From Pedobacter schmidteae (GTDB lineage: Bacteria; Bacteroidota; Bacteroidia; Sphingobacteriales; Sphingobacteriaceae): a DNA stretch of 64,000 nucleotides. Below, piece by piece: positions 17,730 through 27,742 of the stretch. The number at the start of each line of letters is the position of its first letter. The first letter of the stretch is position 1. Position numbers and translations under genes: made by a program. The stretch spans positions 3,345,097-3,409,096 of the forward strand of contig NZ_LS999839.1 of the NCBI RefSeq assembly GCF_900564155.1, written 5' to 3'. The notes beneath the pieces are model-generated. The model was given only the letters and a program-made list of their open reading frames with translations, was not told the DNA's origin and ran no database searches.

Positions 17730-18938
17730 TTAAGACTGACTGATGGTTTTCAGGTTAATTTTTTTGATCTCGGCATAACGTTTTAAAGCCTCCAGGAAGT
17801 AGTAATCGGCATAATTTAAAGGTGTATCAATTTCCGAATTGTACAATAATGCACCCACACTATGTTTCAATATGAAAAACTTATTCTCTCCCGGTTTGGC
17901 CAGATACTCATCCGACGATAAGGTTTTCAGAATATCTTCAGCATATTTAAAGTACTTCTGTCCGTCTTTTACCTGTGTGCTCAGGTCTAACAATGCTGAG
18001 GCAATAACGGCGGCAGCCGAAGCATCACGAGGCGATCTGTCGCGGTTGTGCACATCAAAATCCCAAAGTGGAATTTTATCAGCAGGCATAGCAGGATGGT
18101 TCATAATAAAAGCTGCAATATGCTCGGCATGCTCAATAAACTTCTTGTCTTTGGTATCTTTAAAACTCATGGTATAGCCATATAGTCCCCATGCTTGTCC
18201 GCGTGCCCAGGCCGATTCATTTGTCAATCCCTGGTGGGTTTCTCTTTGTAGCACCTTACCTGTTAATGTATCGTAGCTGATGACATGATAAGAACTGTAA
18301 TCTTTTCTGAAATGATTTTTCATGGTGGTTACCGCATGTGTTTTGGCGGCATTGAACCATTCCGGCTTATGAAATTCCTTTCCTGCCCAGTATAAATACT
18401 CCAGGTTCATCAGGTTGTCGATGATAACCGGGTACGCCCAGTGCCCAAAATCCCATGAGCGGATTACACCAGCTTTTTTGTTAAAACGGGCATATAAATT
18501 AGCTGCACCATTTTCCAGAGGTTTCAGGTAAGTTTTATCTCCGGTCAGTCTGAATGCATTTCCATAAGAGCAGTATAACATAAAGCCAAGGTCATGCGTA
18601 TCCTTTACATATTGTATAGAATCCAGCGCCAGGGTAAATCTTTTGGCTTCAGTAGCTAAATTTTTATCACCTGATAGTTCATATCCATACCATAAGCTGC
18701 CTGCAAAAAAACCGGTAGTCCAGTCGCGTAATGGAGCAAGCCTTACTGTGCCATCAGGATTAATCGACCTTGGATTCATTCCAGGTGTATAAGTTTGTGC
18801 TGCTTTGGTCAATTGGTACACGGCTGTCTTTGTCGATTTTTTTAACCAGTCATCCCCGTTGCCCTTCGTGACTGCCATACTATTTGTCGATCCCATAAAA
18901 GCCAGGGAAGCAACAAATACGCTAAGTAGTGATTTCAT
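17730..18938 (-). CDS. GH88 unsaturated glucuronyl hydrolase
   Basis: 402 residues with an N-terminal signal peptide. The (alpha/alpha)6 barrel is recognisable from 'LRDWTTGFFAGSLWYGYELSGD' (~70-91), 'DTHDLGFMLYCSYGNA' with catalytic-type Asp116, 'WAYPVIIDNLMNLEYL' with Asp174, 'ARGQAWGLYGYTMSF' and 'PRDASAAAVIASALLDLS'. The two Asp are 58 residues apart, close to the 61 in characterised GH88 enzymes. It hydrates the 4,5-unsaturated uronic acid left on oligosaccharides by the lyases, releasing an unsaturated uronate. First gene of the two-gene operon with heparinase III; the divergent SusC/SusD pair should import its substrate. Confidence 0.95.
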   Translation of the reverse strand: MKSLLSVFVASLAFMGSTNSMAVTKGNGDDWLKKSTKTAVYQLTKAAQTYTPGMNPRSINPDGTVRLAPLRDWTTGFFAGSLWYGYELSGDKNLATEAKRFTLALDSIQYVKDTHDLGFMLYCSYGNAFRLTGDKTYLKPLENGAANLYARFNKKAGVIRSWDFGHWAYPVIIDNLMNLEYLYWAGKEFHKPEWFNAAKTHAVTTMKNHFRKDYSSYHVISYDTLTGKVLQRETHQGLTNESAWARGQAWGLYGYTMSFKDTKDKKFIEHAEHIAAFIMNHPAMPADKIPLWDFDVHNRDRSPRDASAAAVIASALLDLSTQVKDGQKYFKYAEDILKTLSSDEYLAKPGENKFFILKHSVGALLYNSEIDTPLNYADYYFLEALKRYAEIKKINLKTISQS

Positions 18939-19316
18939 ATTTGTGTTTTTTGTCTGTTAACAATAATGATGCAAACCCAACATCTGTAGCAAAAAGCACA
19001 GGCATGTTTTAGTTCACTCATCTCGTGATCTAAGTTTTGTTTTGTGATTGATGAAGGTAGTGAGCATAAAAATCAAAGGCTTTAGGTATAGGATAAATTC
19101 GTTTAAATATTGATGAATGTTAAAATAATCAGGTCTTAGGGACGGTATTGTTTTACGCCATATAGCGGTTAAATGAATGTCAACACGTATTTTTGTCAAA
19201 TAATTGGATGATTAATCAAAAGTGATAGCATTTTAAACAATACCTAAATCCCTTCTGCGTATACTGCTATACATTCGTTTTGTCAATTAACCAAATTATG
19301 TAAATCCAAAAATGTT
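18939..19316. promoter_or_regulatory. Divergent promoter region between GH88-PL12 and SusC-SusD operons
   Basis: 378 nt without a credible gene. It must hold the promoters of both divergent operons. The only element I can point to is TCGTTTTG at 19275-19282, one mismatch from the TAnnTTTG -7 consensus and 34 nt before the susC start. A 61-codon minus-strand frame at 19014-19199 has no domain or signal and looks accidental. Shared regulation by a heparin-responsive sensor is likely, but no such gene lies in the window. Confidence 0.5.
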
Positions 19317-22300
19317 ATGAAACGATTTTTACTGCTATTAATTATTGTTGCGGGTAACCTTACGCTCTATGCCCAAAATATAAGTGTAAAGGGGGTGGTT
19401 ACCGATGAAGCGGGCAACCCGCTACCCGGTGCTACAGTTACGGAGAAAGGTGTTGCCAACGGAAAAGTGACCGATAACAATGGTGCGTATGAAATCAGAG
19501 TTAAACAGGATGCTGTTCTTGTTTTTTCCTATATCGGATCGATCAGTACCGAGCGTGCCGTTAAGGGGCGTTCCGTTATTAATGTACAACTTGCTGACGA
19601 CAACAAGAACCTGAATGAGGTGGTTGTTATTGGTTACGGTACAATGAAGCGGAAGGATCTGACCGGGGCTATATCTTCGGTAAAAGGGACCGAGTTGGCC
19701 AAAGTACCAGTGCCAAACGTAGCTTCAGCCTTACAGGGCCGGATTGCAGGTGTACAGGTAGCTCCCTCTGATGGAACTCCGGGGGCACAGCCTTCTATTG
19801 TAATCAGGGGTGGAGGTTCTATTACCCAAAGTAATGAACCTTTGTATGTAGTGGATGGTATTCCACAAACAGATGGGCTAAGCTTTCTTGATCCAATGGA
19901 TATAGAGAGTGTAGATGTACTGAAAGATGCGTCTGCCGCTGCTATTTATGGTGCAAGGGGAGCGAACGGGGTAATCCAGATCACCACCAAACAGCCTAAA
20001 GCCGGAAAACTGACCATAAATTATGACATGTATTATGGTGCAAAAAAGATAACCAAGGAATTGCCCTTGTTAAATCCATATGATTATACCCTGCTTCAAT
20101 ATGAGAGGTCACTGGGCAACGTTACTGAGATGGACCGTTATACCAGGACGTTTGGTGATTTTTCCAGAAGAGATGAGCTTTATTTAGGAAAACCAGGTAT
20201 AAACTGGCAGAATTTAGCACTGGGAAATACCGCAAATAGCCAGTACCATAAAATAGGCATTAGTGGCGGAAGTAGCGAAACGAGGTTTAACTTGTTCTAT
20301 TCTCATAATAACGACGAAGGAACTATGCTGTACAGCTCTGCTGATAAAGATGTAATGAAGCTGACTGTAAACCATAATCTTGGTAAAAAATTAAAGGTGA
20401 ACGGAATTGTAAACTATTCTAACCAGAATACCTTCGGTGTAGGAACCAGGGAAGGTAACAATCGTTTCAACCAGCTTCAAAATATCCTTCAGTACCGCCC
20501 AACCTTTGGTATCGGCGGAAGTGATGACGACCTGATCAATCAGGATACAGACCCATTCCTGGATGAAAATTCGGGTAATGTGCTCCAAAACCCGATTACC
20601 AATGCTGAATCGCAAATGAGATCGGCCAACGGCAAACTTTTAAATGTAAATGCTTCGCTTGATTACGAATTTTTTCCTGGCTTTACCTATAAAGGATTGG
20701 TGGGTTTTAAAACAGCCAACAACAAAACAAAGCTGTTTAATGATGCGCGTTCCATGAATGCCAAGCGTACAAATGGCCCTAATGGATCTATTGCCCAGGC
20801 AGATCAGAATGGTTGGAATTACACCAATACACTAACTTATTCTCCTAAATTAAAAAAGGGGCACAGTCTGACCGTAATGGCAGGGCAGGAGCAGTTGTAT
20901 AACCTGTATGAGAATTTCTCTATGGCGGCAAGCAATTTCCCTAACGTGAATTTAGGTCTGGACGATATTGCCCAGGGAGCGGTAATGGGGCCATTAAGCT
21001 CCAGAAAGGAAGATGATAAACTATTTTCTTTTTTTGGTAGGGCCAATTATGCCTATAAAGAAAGGTATCTTTTGTCTGCCAGTTTTAGGGCCGATGGTTC
21101 GTCCAAGTTTGGTGCCGATAATAAATTCGGTTATTTCCCATCGGCAGCATTTGCCTGGAGGGTAAGTGATGAGAGTTTTATGAAAAACATCAAAGAAATC
21201 TCTGATCTTAAACTGCGTGTAAGTTACGGAGCATCGGGTAATAACCGTATTGCCAACTACCTTTCGCTGGATTTGTTCCAGTCTGGTTTTTACCCTTTAA
21301 ACAACTCCAATGTGATCGCTGTTTTTCCTAATTCATTACCTAACCCCAACCTGAAATGGGAAACTACTGTTTCGAAAAATCTTGGTTTGGATTTGGGCTT
21401 GTTTGGCCAGCGTGTACAATTAACAGTGGATGCCTATGATAACAGAATTTCCGACCTGCTATTAAATTCAGTAGTTTCAGGTGTGTCCGGATTTAACAAT
21501 ATGCTTATTAATGTTGGTTCTACCAGTAATAAAGGAGTCGAGTTTAGTTTAAATACCGTTAACATTAAAAAGAGCGATTTCAGCTGGAACAGTGCTTTTA
21601 ATATTGGTTTCAATAACAATAAGGTTACCAGCTTGAACAAAGGCGATAAGTTTATGCTGGCCAATTCAGGCTGGGGCGAAAACCTGGAAAACGATTATAT
21701 CGTAGAAGTAGGTCAGTCGGTTGGCCGCATGTATGGTTATAAAACCAATGGAGTTTATACCGTTGAGGATTTTAATTATAATGCAGCAACGCAGGTGTTC
21801 ACTTTAAAAAGCGGAATCCCGCAAGATCCAAACAACCCGGCAAAACCAGGTACACTGAAATTTGTGGATGTGAAGGAAGACGGGGTGATCAATTCCGACG
21901 ACCGTTCGGTAATAGGAAACGCAACACCTAAATTCACTGGTGGCTTAAACAATAATTTCAGTTATAAAGGCTTTGATTTAAGCGTGTTTATCAACTGGTC
22001 GTACGGAAATGACATTTACAATGGAAACCTACTAAATAACAGTCAAACCAACCTTAACAATATCAATACCATGGCTTATTTTGCCGACCGCTGGATCACC
22101 GTTAACGCTGCGGGGCAACGTATCACCACTCCGGAGGAAATGAATGCCTTGAATGCGGGAAAAACGAAGCCTTCATATAATGGCAGAGGTTCGGCTTTGC
22201 GTCTTTACGATCAAATGATCGAAGACGGCTCATTCCTGCGCATTAGCAACGTAAGTCTGGGGTATACCTTCCCTAAAAACTGGATCTCCAAGTTAAAGAT

Positions 22301-22472
22301 GAGTGGTGCCAGGGTATATGTTACGGCCTATAATCTGCATACCTTTACCAAATACAGCGGGTACGATCCGGAAGTGAGTACGGCCAACCCAACCCGCTTA
22401 ACCCCGGGTGTAGATTTTGGTGCTTATCCGAGAAGCCGTTCATTTGTGGCCGGTGTAAATGTTTCCTTCTAA
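19317..22472 (+). CDS. SusC-type TonB-dependent receptor of the heparin/heparan locus
   Basis: 1051 residues. A signal peptide ends at 'LTLYAQ'. Residues ~25-105 are the carboxypeptidase-regulatory-like domain ('GVVTDEAGNPLPGATVTEKG'), followed by the TonB-box-type segment 'NEVVVIGYG'. The plug follows (~115-225: 'ALQGRIAGVQV', 'PLYVVDGIPQ', 'VDVLKDASAAAIYGARGANGV'). The rest is a 22-strand-type barrel ending in 'AGVNVSF'. There is no N-terminal STN domain, consistent with the lack of an adjacent sigma/FecR pair. It imports oligosaccharides with its SusD 17 nt downstream, powered by TonB. Neighbouring lyases imply heparin/heparan sulfate fragments as cargo. Confidence 0.95.
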   Translation: MKRFLLLLIIVAGNLTLYAQNISVKGVVTDEAGNPLPGATVTEKGVANGKVTDNNGAYEIRVKQDAVLVFSYIGSISTERAVKGRSVINVQLADDNKNLNEVVVIGYGTMKRKDLTGAISSVKGTELAKVPVPNVASALQGRIAGVQVAPSDGTPGAQPSIVIRGGGSITQSNEPLYVVDGIPQTDGLSFLDPMDIESVDVLKDASAAAIYGARGANGVIQITTKQPKAGKLTINYDMYYGAKKITKELPLLNPYDYTLLQYERSLGNVTEMDRYTRTFGDFSRRDELYLGKPGINWQNLALGNTANSQYHKIGISGGSSETRFNLFYSHNNDEGTMLYSSADKDVMKLTVNHNLGKKLKVNGIVNYSNQNTFGVGTREGNNRFNQLQNILQYRPTFGIGGSDDDLINQDTDPFLDENSGNVLQNPITNAESQMRSANGKLLNVNASLDYEFFPGFTYKGLVGFKTANNKTKLFNDARSMNAKRTNGPNGSIAQADQNGWNYTNTLTYSPKLKKGHSLTVMAGQEQLYNLYENFSMAASNFPNVNLGLDDIAQGAVMGPLSSRKEDDKLFSFFGRANYAYKERYLLSASFRADGSSKFGADNKFGYFPSAAFAWRVSDESFMKNIKEISDLKLRVSYGASGNNRIANYLSLDLFQSGFYPLNNSNVIAVFPNSLPNPNLKWETTVSKNLGLDLGLFGQRVQLTVDAYDNRISDLLLNSVVSGVSGFNNMLINVGSTSNKGVEFSLNTVNIKKSDFSWNSAFNIGFNNNKVTSLNKGDKFMLANSGWGENLENDYIVEVGQSVGRMYGYKTNGVYTVEDFNYNAATQVFTLKSGIPQDPNNPAKPGTLKFVDVKEDGVINSDDRSVIGNATPKFTGGLNNNFSYKGFDLSVFINWSYGNDIYNGNLLNNSQTNLNNINTMAYFADRWITVNAAGQRITTPEEMNALNAGKTKPSYNGRGSALRLYDQMIEDGSFLRISNVSLGYTFPKNWISKLKMSGARVYVTAYNLHTFTKYSGYDPEVSTANPTRLTPGVDFGAYPRSRSFVAGVNVSF

Positions 22473-22489
22473 AATTCAAGATTAAGATC

Positions 22490-24118
22490 ATGAAAAGATA
22501 TATTAAATTAATGGCCGTAGCATCAGTTATGTTTGTTATGCCAACTTCATGCAAAAAGTGGCTGAAAGAAGAACCTTATTCACTTTATGCAAGCGATACC
22601 TTTTTTAAGACTACCGACGAGGCCGATATGGCTGTACTTGGGGTTTATCAACAGATGACCGGAACCGCGGGGTATGGCTTTTACATGTCGATGGTATTCG
22701 ATATTGATAGTGATATTGCGCAGATGCAGGGCGCTACAATTAGTGATGGCCCACGTCAGGTTGCACATTATTCCATTCCTACGGCCCATTCATATATGCT
22801 CGATACCTGGAGGCAAATGTACAGGGGTATCAATAGGGCCAATCTGGTTATTGAAAAGGTACCACAGATGGACCTTTACAAAAACGGCACAGATGCACAG
22901 AAAGCGACCTTGAACAAAATACTTGGAGAAGCAAAATTTTTAAGGGGACAGTATTATTTTGATCTGGTACGCCTTTTTGGTGATGTGCCGATGAAGCTCA
23001 AATCCACCGAAGCTACAGATGATGTGCTACTGCCAAGAACTGACCGTTACGAGATTTATACCCAGATTATTAAGGATATGACAGAAGCGGCTGCAGTTAT
23101 CCCGGAAAACTCTGCCAAATCTAAGGATGAAAGAGTAAGTAAAGGAGCAGTAAAGGGAATGTTAGCACGTGTTGCTTTGTTTGCAGGCGGATTTTCATTG
23201 AGGCAAAATGGTGTGATGGAACAACCATCCAACTATAAGGAATATTATGCGCTTGCACAGAAAATGACCTCAGAGGTGATGACTTCTGGCGAGCATTCCT
23301 TAAATGCCAGCTATGAGCAGATCTTTAAAAACCATTGTAAATTTATCCTGGAGCCTAAAGAATCGATGTATGAAGTAGCTTTGTTTAACGCAACAGGGGG
23401 AAGTGGAAACAGTGGTGTAGTAGGCACCTGGAATGCACCGATTGCCGATAACGGAAACCCTTATGGCAGGGCAAACTCCTTTTACAAAACTACAGCCCTG
23501 TTTCAGAAAAGTTATAAGACCGGTGATTTGCGCAGGGATGTAGCTGTTTGTACTTATAAACTGGATGTTACAGGGGCCCAGGTAGCTCAAACTACAGGCC
23601 GCCTTGATGAAGGCTGGGCTCCGGGAAAATGGAGGCGCGACTGGCAGAATACAGGCCCCAAAGACTTGAACAATACAGATATCAACTGGACCTTGCTGCG
23701 CTATGCTGATGTTTTGCTGATGCGTGCTGAAGCAGAAAACGAGCTGAATGGAGGGCCAAATGCGGCAGCCTATGATGCGATTAACCAGGTAAGAAGAAGG
23801 GCCTATGGTAAGCCGTTGAATACTCCGGATGCTGCGGTTGACCTGCCTGCAGGCTTGAACAAAGATGATTTTTTTGAAAGATTGAAACAGGAACGCGCCT
23901 GGGAACTTTGTTTTGAAGGAATGAGAAGGATGGATTTGATCCGTTGGAATATCCTTGCCACAAGCATTAAAGCTACACAGGTAGCTTTAAAAGCTTACCG
24001 TAGCAATTACGCCTATATAGCGGCCGATTATTTTACACCAAATAAAAATGAATTATATCCAATCCCTCAGATTGAAAGGGATTTGAATACGAACCTTTCA
24101 CAAAATCCTAAATATTAA
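22490..24118 (+). CDS. SusD-family glycan-binding lipoprotein
   Basis: 542 residues with a lipobox ending in TSC (Cys21). Residues ~25-45 carry the SusD opening 'KKWLKEEPYSLYASDTFFKT'. Tetratricopeptide-like helices include 'ILGEAKFLRGQYYFDLVRLFGDVPM'. The C-terminal 'RYADVLLMRAEAENELNGG', 'QERAWELCFEGMRRMDLIRW' and 'NLSQNPKY' are canonical. It forms the surface lid of the SusC upstream, with which it shares an operon ended by a strong terminator. Heparin/heparan oligosaccharide binding is inferred from neighbours only. Confidence 0.95.
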   Translation: MKRYIKLMAVASVMFVMPTSCKKWLKEEPYSLYASDTFFKTTDEADMAVLGVYQQMTGTAGYGFYMSMVFDIDSDIAQMQGATISDGPRQVAHYSIPTAHSYMLDTWRQMYRGINRANLVIEKVPQMDLYKNGTDAQKATLNKILGEAKFLRGQYYFDLVRLFGDVPMKLKSTEATDDVLLPRTDRYEIYTQIIKDMTEAAAVIPENSAKSKDERVSKGAVKGMLARVALFAGGFSLRQNGVMEQPSNYKEYYALAQKMTSEVMTSGEHSLNASYEQIFKNHCKFILEPKESMYEVALFNATGGSGNSGVVGTWNAPIADNGNPYGRANSFYKTTALFQKSYKTGDLRRDVAVCTYKLDVTGAQVAQTTGRLDEGWAPGKWRRDWQNTGPKDLNNTDINWTLLRYADVLLMRAEAENELNGGPNAAAYDAINQVRRRAYGKPLNTPDAAVDLPAGLNKDDFFERLKQERAWELCFEGMRRMDLIRWNILATSIKATQVALKAYRSNYAYIAADYFTPNKNELYPIPQIERDLNTNLSQNPKY

Positions 24119-24140
24119 CTTATAAGGAATTGATAAAATT

Positions 24141-24182
24141 AAAACCGGCCTCATTCTATATTATTAGAATGAGGCCGGTTTT
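24141..24182 (+). terminator. Terminator of the SusC-SusD operon
   Basis: A perfect 18-bp stem (AAAACCGGCCTCATTCTA / its complement) with a 6-nt loop and a T-run at the 3' arm. Confidence 0.9.
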
Positions 24183-24209
24183 GTTATATCATACAAAAAC
24201 TTAGTTTTG
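24179..24209 (+). promoter_or_regulatory. Candidate promoter of the GNAT gene
   Basis: TTTTG at 24179-24183 (-33 type) and TAGTTTTG at 24202-24209 (-7, exact TAnnTTTG) are 18 nt apart. They lie 20 nt before the start codon, close to Bacteroidota housekeeping promoter geometry. Confidence 0.5.
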
Positions 24210-24229
24210 CTATATCGACGTCACTAATC

Positions 24230-25057
24230 ATGGAAATAAAAAATCTTCAACATATACCTCTTCCTTCAATTGTGGATTGCCTGTTGGAATCCTTTGCCGA
24301 TTATTTTGTAAAGATGCCTGAAGATGTCCAATATTGGGAAAATCGGTTTTTAGGTGCCCGGGTTAATTTTGAATTGTCATTCGGAATGTTTGACCAGGGG
24401 AAATTAATCGGTTTCATTATAAATGGAATAGACTATACGGGGGATGATTTAACTGCTTTTAACACGGGAACCGGCGTAATACCTGCATACAGGGGAAATA
24501 AAGTTGTAGATGGCATCTATGATTTTGCTATTCCTATTCTGAAAAAAAATGGGGTTAAAAAATGTATGCTGGAGGTGATCCAAAAGAACGAAAAAGCAAT
24601 TCGTGTATATGAAAGGATTGGGTTCTCAAGCCATAGGTCACTTAAGTGTTTTAAAGGAAGTCTAAAGACAGGAACAGCAGGTGTCGATATCAGGAAAGTC
24701 AACTTTGAACATATTATAGATAAACAAACTGTTGATCAGCAATTGTATTCATGGGATAACAATAATGAGGCAATTCTTAGTGCCGGAAATTTATATCAAG
24801 CATTTGAGGTTTACTCCAGAGATAGCTGTATCGGATATTTCGTGATCAATCCCAAGATTGGTTACATCCCTCAGTTTGAATTATATGATACCGAATCGGA
24901 TAACCAGCCGCAGCTTTTCGCGGGCATCAGACAGGCGGCAGAGGAAGTGAGGATCAATAATGTAGATGCTTCCAGAATACATCTATTTGATGCGCTGTTG
25001 CAAGCCGGACTGGAAAATCATATCGATCAGTTTGAAATGGAGATGAAAATATTTTAA
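24230..25057 (+). CDS. GNAT-family N-acetyltransferase
   Basis: 275 residues. The N-terminal half (~1-150) is a GNAT domain: 'ADYFVKMPEDVQYWENRF', then motif A-like 'NTGTGVIPAYRGNKVVDGIYDFAIPIL' with the R-G-x-x-V-x-x acetyl-CoA loop, then 'LEVIQKNEKAIRVYERIGF' (motif B). The C-terminal half (~165-275) looks like a second, degenerate GNAT-like domain, as in two-domain acetyltransferases. The acceptor is unknown. It lies between the susCD terminator and heparinase II, with its own promoter. It may be a bystander, though sugar-amine acetylation is conceivable near heparin genes. Confidence 0.85.
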   Translation: MEIKNLQHIPLPSIVDCLLESFADYFVKMPEDVQYWENRFLGARVNFELSFGMFDQGKLIGFIINGIDYTGDDLTAFNTGTGVIPAYRGNKVVDGIYDFAIPILKKNGVKKCMLEVIQKNEKAIRVYERIGFSSHRSLKCFKGSLKTGTAGVDIRKVNFEHIIDKQTVDQQLYSWDNNNEAILSAGNLYQAFEVYSRDSCIGYFVINPKIGYIPQFELYDTESDNQPQLFAGIRQAAEEVRINNVDASRIHLFDALLQAGLENHIDQFEMEMKIF

Positions 25058-25187
25058 AAATAAACAAATTCCTTTCAATTACGTTGAAAACTGGTAAATA
25101 GCCTTATTAATGCGTTATAATCTTTGTAGGTTTAGTCTTACCGGAGTCAGATAAATCTGAAAACCGGGCAACTAAACCCATATAAAA

Positions 25188-27506
25188 ATGAAAAGACAGC
25201 TTTACTTGTGCCTGATTTTTTTTGTTGCGGAGCTTGTTGCTTTTACAACAAAAGGCCATGCTCAAATGCAGAATGATGTAATCTGGAAAGAGGTGGATGG
25301 CGTATCGATGCCGATCCCTCCTAGGGCTCATCCACGATTATACCTTCGTGAAAAACAAGTTCCTGATTTAAAAAACAGGATGAACGACCCGGAACTGAAA
25401 AAGGTTTGGGCCGACATGATTAAAATGCAGGAAGACTGGAAGCCTGAGGATATTCCGGAAGTGAAGGACTTTCGCTTTTATTTTAACCAGAAAGGACTTA
25501 CGGTAAGGGTCGAATTAATGGCTTTAAACTATTTGATGACCAAAGACCCAAAGTTGGGACGGAAAGCCATTACTTCCATTATCGATACCCTTGAAACGGC
25601 AACCTTTAAGCCTGCGGGTGATATTTCGAGAGGGATTGGCCTGTTTATGGTAACCGGGGCTATTGTATACGATTGGTGCTATGATCAATTGAAGCCGGAA
25701 GAAAAAAGCCGTTTTGTGAAAGCATTTGTGAGGTTGGCCAAAATGCTGGAGTGTGGTTATCCTCCAGAAAAGGATAAGTCCATAGTAGGGCATGCTTCAG
25801 AGTGGATGATCATGCGCGACCTGCTCTCGGTAGGTATCGCCATTTACGATGAGTTCCCGGAAATGTATAACCTGGCTGCGGGCCGTTTTTTCAAAGAGCA
25901 CCTGGTAGCGCGCAATTGGTTCTATCCTTCGCACAATTACCATCAGGGTATGTCGTACCTGAACGTAAGGTTTACCAACGATCTTTTTGCACTATGGATA
26001 TTAGACAGGATGGGAGCAGGTAATGTATTTCATCCCGGACAGCAATTTGTACTTTACGATATGATCTATAAACGTCGTCCCGATGGACAGATCATGGCTG
26101 GTGGCGATGTAGATTATTCCCGGAAAAAGCCTAAGTATTATTCATTACCGACATTGCTTGCAGGCAGTTATTATAAGGACGAATATCTCAATTATGAATT
26201 TCTCAAAGATCCTAAGGTTGAGGCGCATTGCAAATTATTCGAATTTTTATGGCGGGATACCAAACTGGGTAGTCGCAAACCTGACGATTTGCCGCTCTCC
26301 CGGTATTCCGGTTCTCCATTTGGATGGATGATTGCACGGACAGGCTGGGGGCCAGAAAGTGTGATTGCCGAGATGAAAATCAATGAGTATTCTTTTTTGA
26401 ACCATCAACACCAGGATGCAGGAGCATTCCAGATTTATTACAAAGGACCATTGGCTATCGATGCCGGATCATATACCGGTTCGTCGGGTGGTTACAATAG
26501 TCCGCACAATAAGAACTTTTTTAAGCGCACCATTGCGCACAACAGCTTGTTGATTTATGATCCTAAGGAAACTTTCAGTTCATCGGGATATGGTGGAAGT
26601 GATCATACCGATTTTGCAGCCAACGATGGAGGTCAGCGCTTGCCAGGAAAAGGTTGGACGGCGCCTCGTGAACTGAAAGAAATGTTGGCTGGTGATTTTA
26701 AAACAGGTAAAATTATTGCTCAGGGATTTGGTCCTGATGCACAAACGCCTGATTATACTTACCTGAAAGGTGACATCACGGAAGCGTATTCTGCAAAGGT
26801 GAAGGAAGTAAAACGTTCGTTCCTTTTCCTGAACCTTAAAGATGCCAAAGTTCCTGCAGCTATGATTGTTTTTGATAAAGTGGTTTCTGCCAAACCTGAT
26901 TTTAAAAAGTTTTGGTTGTTGCACAGTATTGAAAAACCCGAAATAAAGGGCAACCAAATGACTATAAAACGTACAAAAAACGGTGATAGCGGGATGTTGG
27001 TGAATACAGCTTTGTTGCCAGATATGGCTAACGCTGACATTACGGCTGTTGGTGGTAAGGGCAAAGATTTCTGGGTATTTGGTACCAATTATACCAACGA
27101 TCCTAAGCCGGGCACGGATGAGGCATTGGAACGTGGCGAATGGCGCATAGAGATTACACCGAAAAAGGTAGCTTTAGAGGATTACTATCTGAATGTCATG
27201 CAGATTGCCGACAATACACAGCAAAAATTGCACGAGGTGAAACGTATTGATGGCGATAAGGTGGTTGGGGTACAGCTTGCGGATAGGGTGGTTACTTTCA
27301 GCAGAACTTCCGAAACAGTTGATCGTACTTTTAACTTTTCTGTTAGCGGAAAGGGTATCTTCAAATTTGTGATTACAGATCTTTTACCAGGTACCTGGCA
27401 GGTATGGAAAGATGGTAAGGTGCTTTATCCTGCACTTTCTGCCGGTGGTGATGATGCTGCGCTTCATTTTACCGGAACTGAAGGAACCTATCGTTTCCTG
27501 AGATAG
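25188..27506 (+). CDS. hepB: Heparinase II (PL21 heparin/heparan-sulfate lyase)
   Basis: 772 residues, exactly the length of P. heparinus heparinase II and, from memory, nearly identical over long stretches. The signal peptide ends 'TKGHAQ', leaving Gln26 as mature N-terminus. Catalytic residues sit at the published numbers: His202 and Glu205 in 'GHASEWMI', Tyr257 in '[11 protein letters not shown]', His406 in 'LNHQHQDAG'. Structural zinc-site residues His408, Asp425 and His451 are present. It cleaves both heparin and heparan sulfate by beta-elimination in the periplasm. No exact -7 element is seen in the 130 nt upstream. A terminator follows. It is the strongest taxonomic marker in the window. 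Confidence 0.97.
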   Translation: MKRQLYLCLIFFVAELVAFTTKGHAQMQNDVIWKEVDGVSMPIPPRAHPRLYLREKQVPDLKNRMNDPELKKVWADMIKMQEDWKPEDIPEVKDFRFYFNQKGLTVRVELMALNYLMTKDPKLGRKAITSIIDTLETATFKPAGDISRGIGLFMVTGAIVYDWCYDQLKPEEKSRFVKAFVRLAKMLECGYPPEKDKSIVGHASEWMIMRDLLSVGIAIYDEFPEMYNLAAGRFFKEHLVARNWFYPSHNYHQGMSYLNVRFTNDLFALWILDRMGAGNVFHPGQQFVLYDMIYKRRPDGQIMAGGDVDYSRKKPKYYSLPTLLAGSYYKDEYLNYEFLKDPKVEAHCKLFEFLWRDTKLGSRKPDDLPLSRYSGSPFGWMIARTGWGPESVIAEMKINEYSFLNHQHQDAGAFQIYYKGPLAIDAGSYTGSSGGYNSPHNKNFFKRTIAHNSLLIYDPKETFSSSGYGGSDHTDFAANDGGQRLPGKGWTAPRELKEMLAGDFKTGKIIAQGFGPDAQTPDYTYLKGDITEAYSAKVKEVKRSFLFLNLKDAKVPAAMIVFDKVVSAKPDFKKFWLLHSIEKPEIKGNQMTIKRTKNGDSGMLVNTALLPDMANADITAVGGKGKDFWVFGTNYTNDPKPGTDEALERGEWRIEITPKKVALEDYYLNVMQIADNTQQKLHEVKRIDGDKVVGVQLADRVVTFSRTSETVDRTFNFSVSGKGIFKFVITDLLPGTWQVWKDGKVLYPALSAGGDDAALHFTGTEGTYRFLR

Positions 27507-27530
27507 GGTTTTCAATTTTAAAGGGTATGA

Positions 27531-27580
27531 AATAACAAAAGGTCGTTTTTTTATAGAAAAACGACCTTTTGTTATTTTTT
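27531..27580. terminator. Bidirectional terminator between hepB and the Arc/SPFH operon
   Basis: A 20-bp perfect inverted repeat at 27531-27550 and 27557-27576 (cores AAAAGGTCGTTTTT and AAAAACGACCTTTT), with a 6-nt loop and a T-run at 27575-27582. It serves hepB on the plus strand and the 47-codon Arc gene on the minus strand. Confidence 0.9.
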
Positions 27581-27597
27581 TTCGTCGGGTTTATTCT

Positions 27598-27741
27598 TTA
27601 GCCTCTTTGCTGTTTTAAGCTATTATTCAGCATCCATTCTATCTGGCCATTTACACTACGGAACTCATCAGCTGCCCATTTTTCGATAGCTTTCATAGTT
27701 TCAGAGTCGATCCGTAGTGCAAATGATTTTTTTTCAGCCAT
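27598..27741 (-). CDS. Arc-family ribbon-helix-helix DNA-binding protein (47 aa)
   Basis: A 47-codon gene, easily missed for its size. The translation opens 'MAEKKSFALRIDSETMKAIE' and continues 'KWAADEFRSVNGQIEWMLNN'. The short beta-strand 'SFALRID', the helix with 'AIEKWAADEFRSVNGQIEWML' and the N-G-Q turn are typical of Arc/MetJ-type ribbon-helix-helix repressors. Its ATG starts one base after the stop of the SPFH gene (TAA-A-ATG), so the two are translationally coupled. Such repressors usually regulate their own operon, and three phased GATAT repeats lie upstream of the operon. Pairing with an SPFH gene is known in several bacteria. Confidence 0.85.
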   Translation of the reverse strand: MAEKKSFALRIDSETMKAIEKWAADEFRSVNGQIEWMLNNSLKQQRG

Positions 27742-27742
27742 T

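Noticed and set aside
19014..19199. Minus-strand 61-codon frame in the GH88/SusC divergent region
   Set aside because: No domain, signal or composition typical of a protein, and it covers the region that must hold two promoters.
25118..25126. TAATCTTTG upstream of hepB as a -7 promoter element
   Set aside because: Has three rather than two bases between TA and TTTG, and no -33 TTG at a workable distance.
26580..26957. Minus-strand 125-codon frame inside hepB
   Set aside because: Antisense to conserved heparinase II codons, with no independent support.
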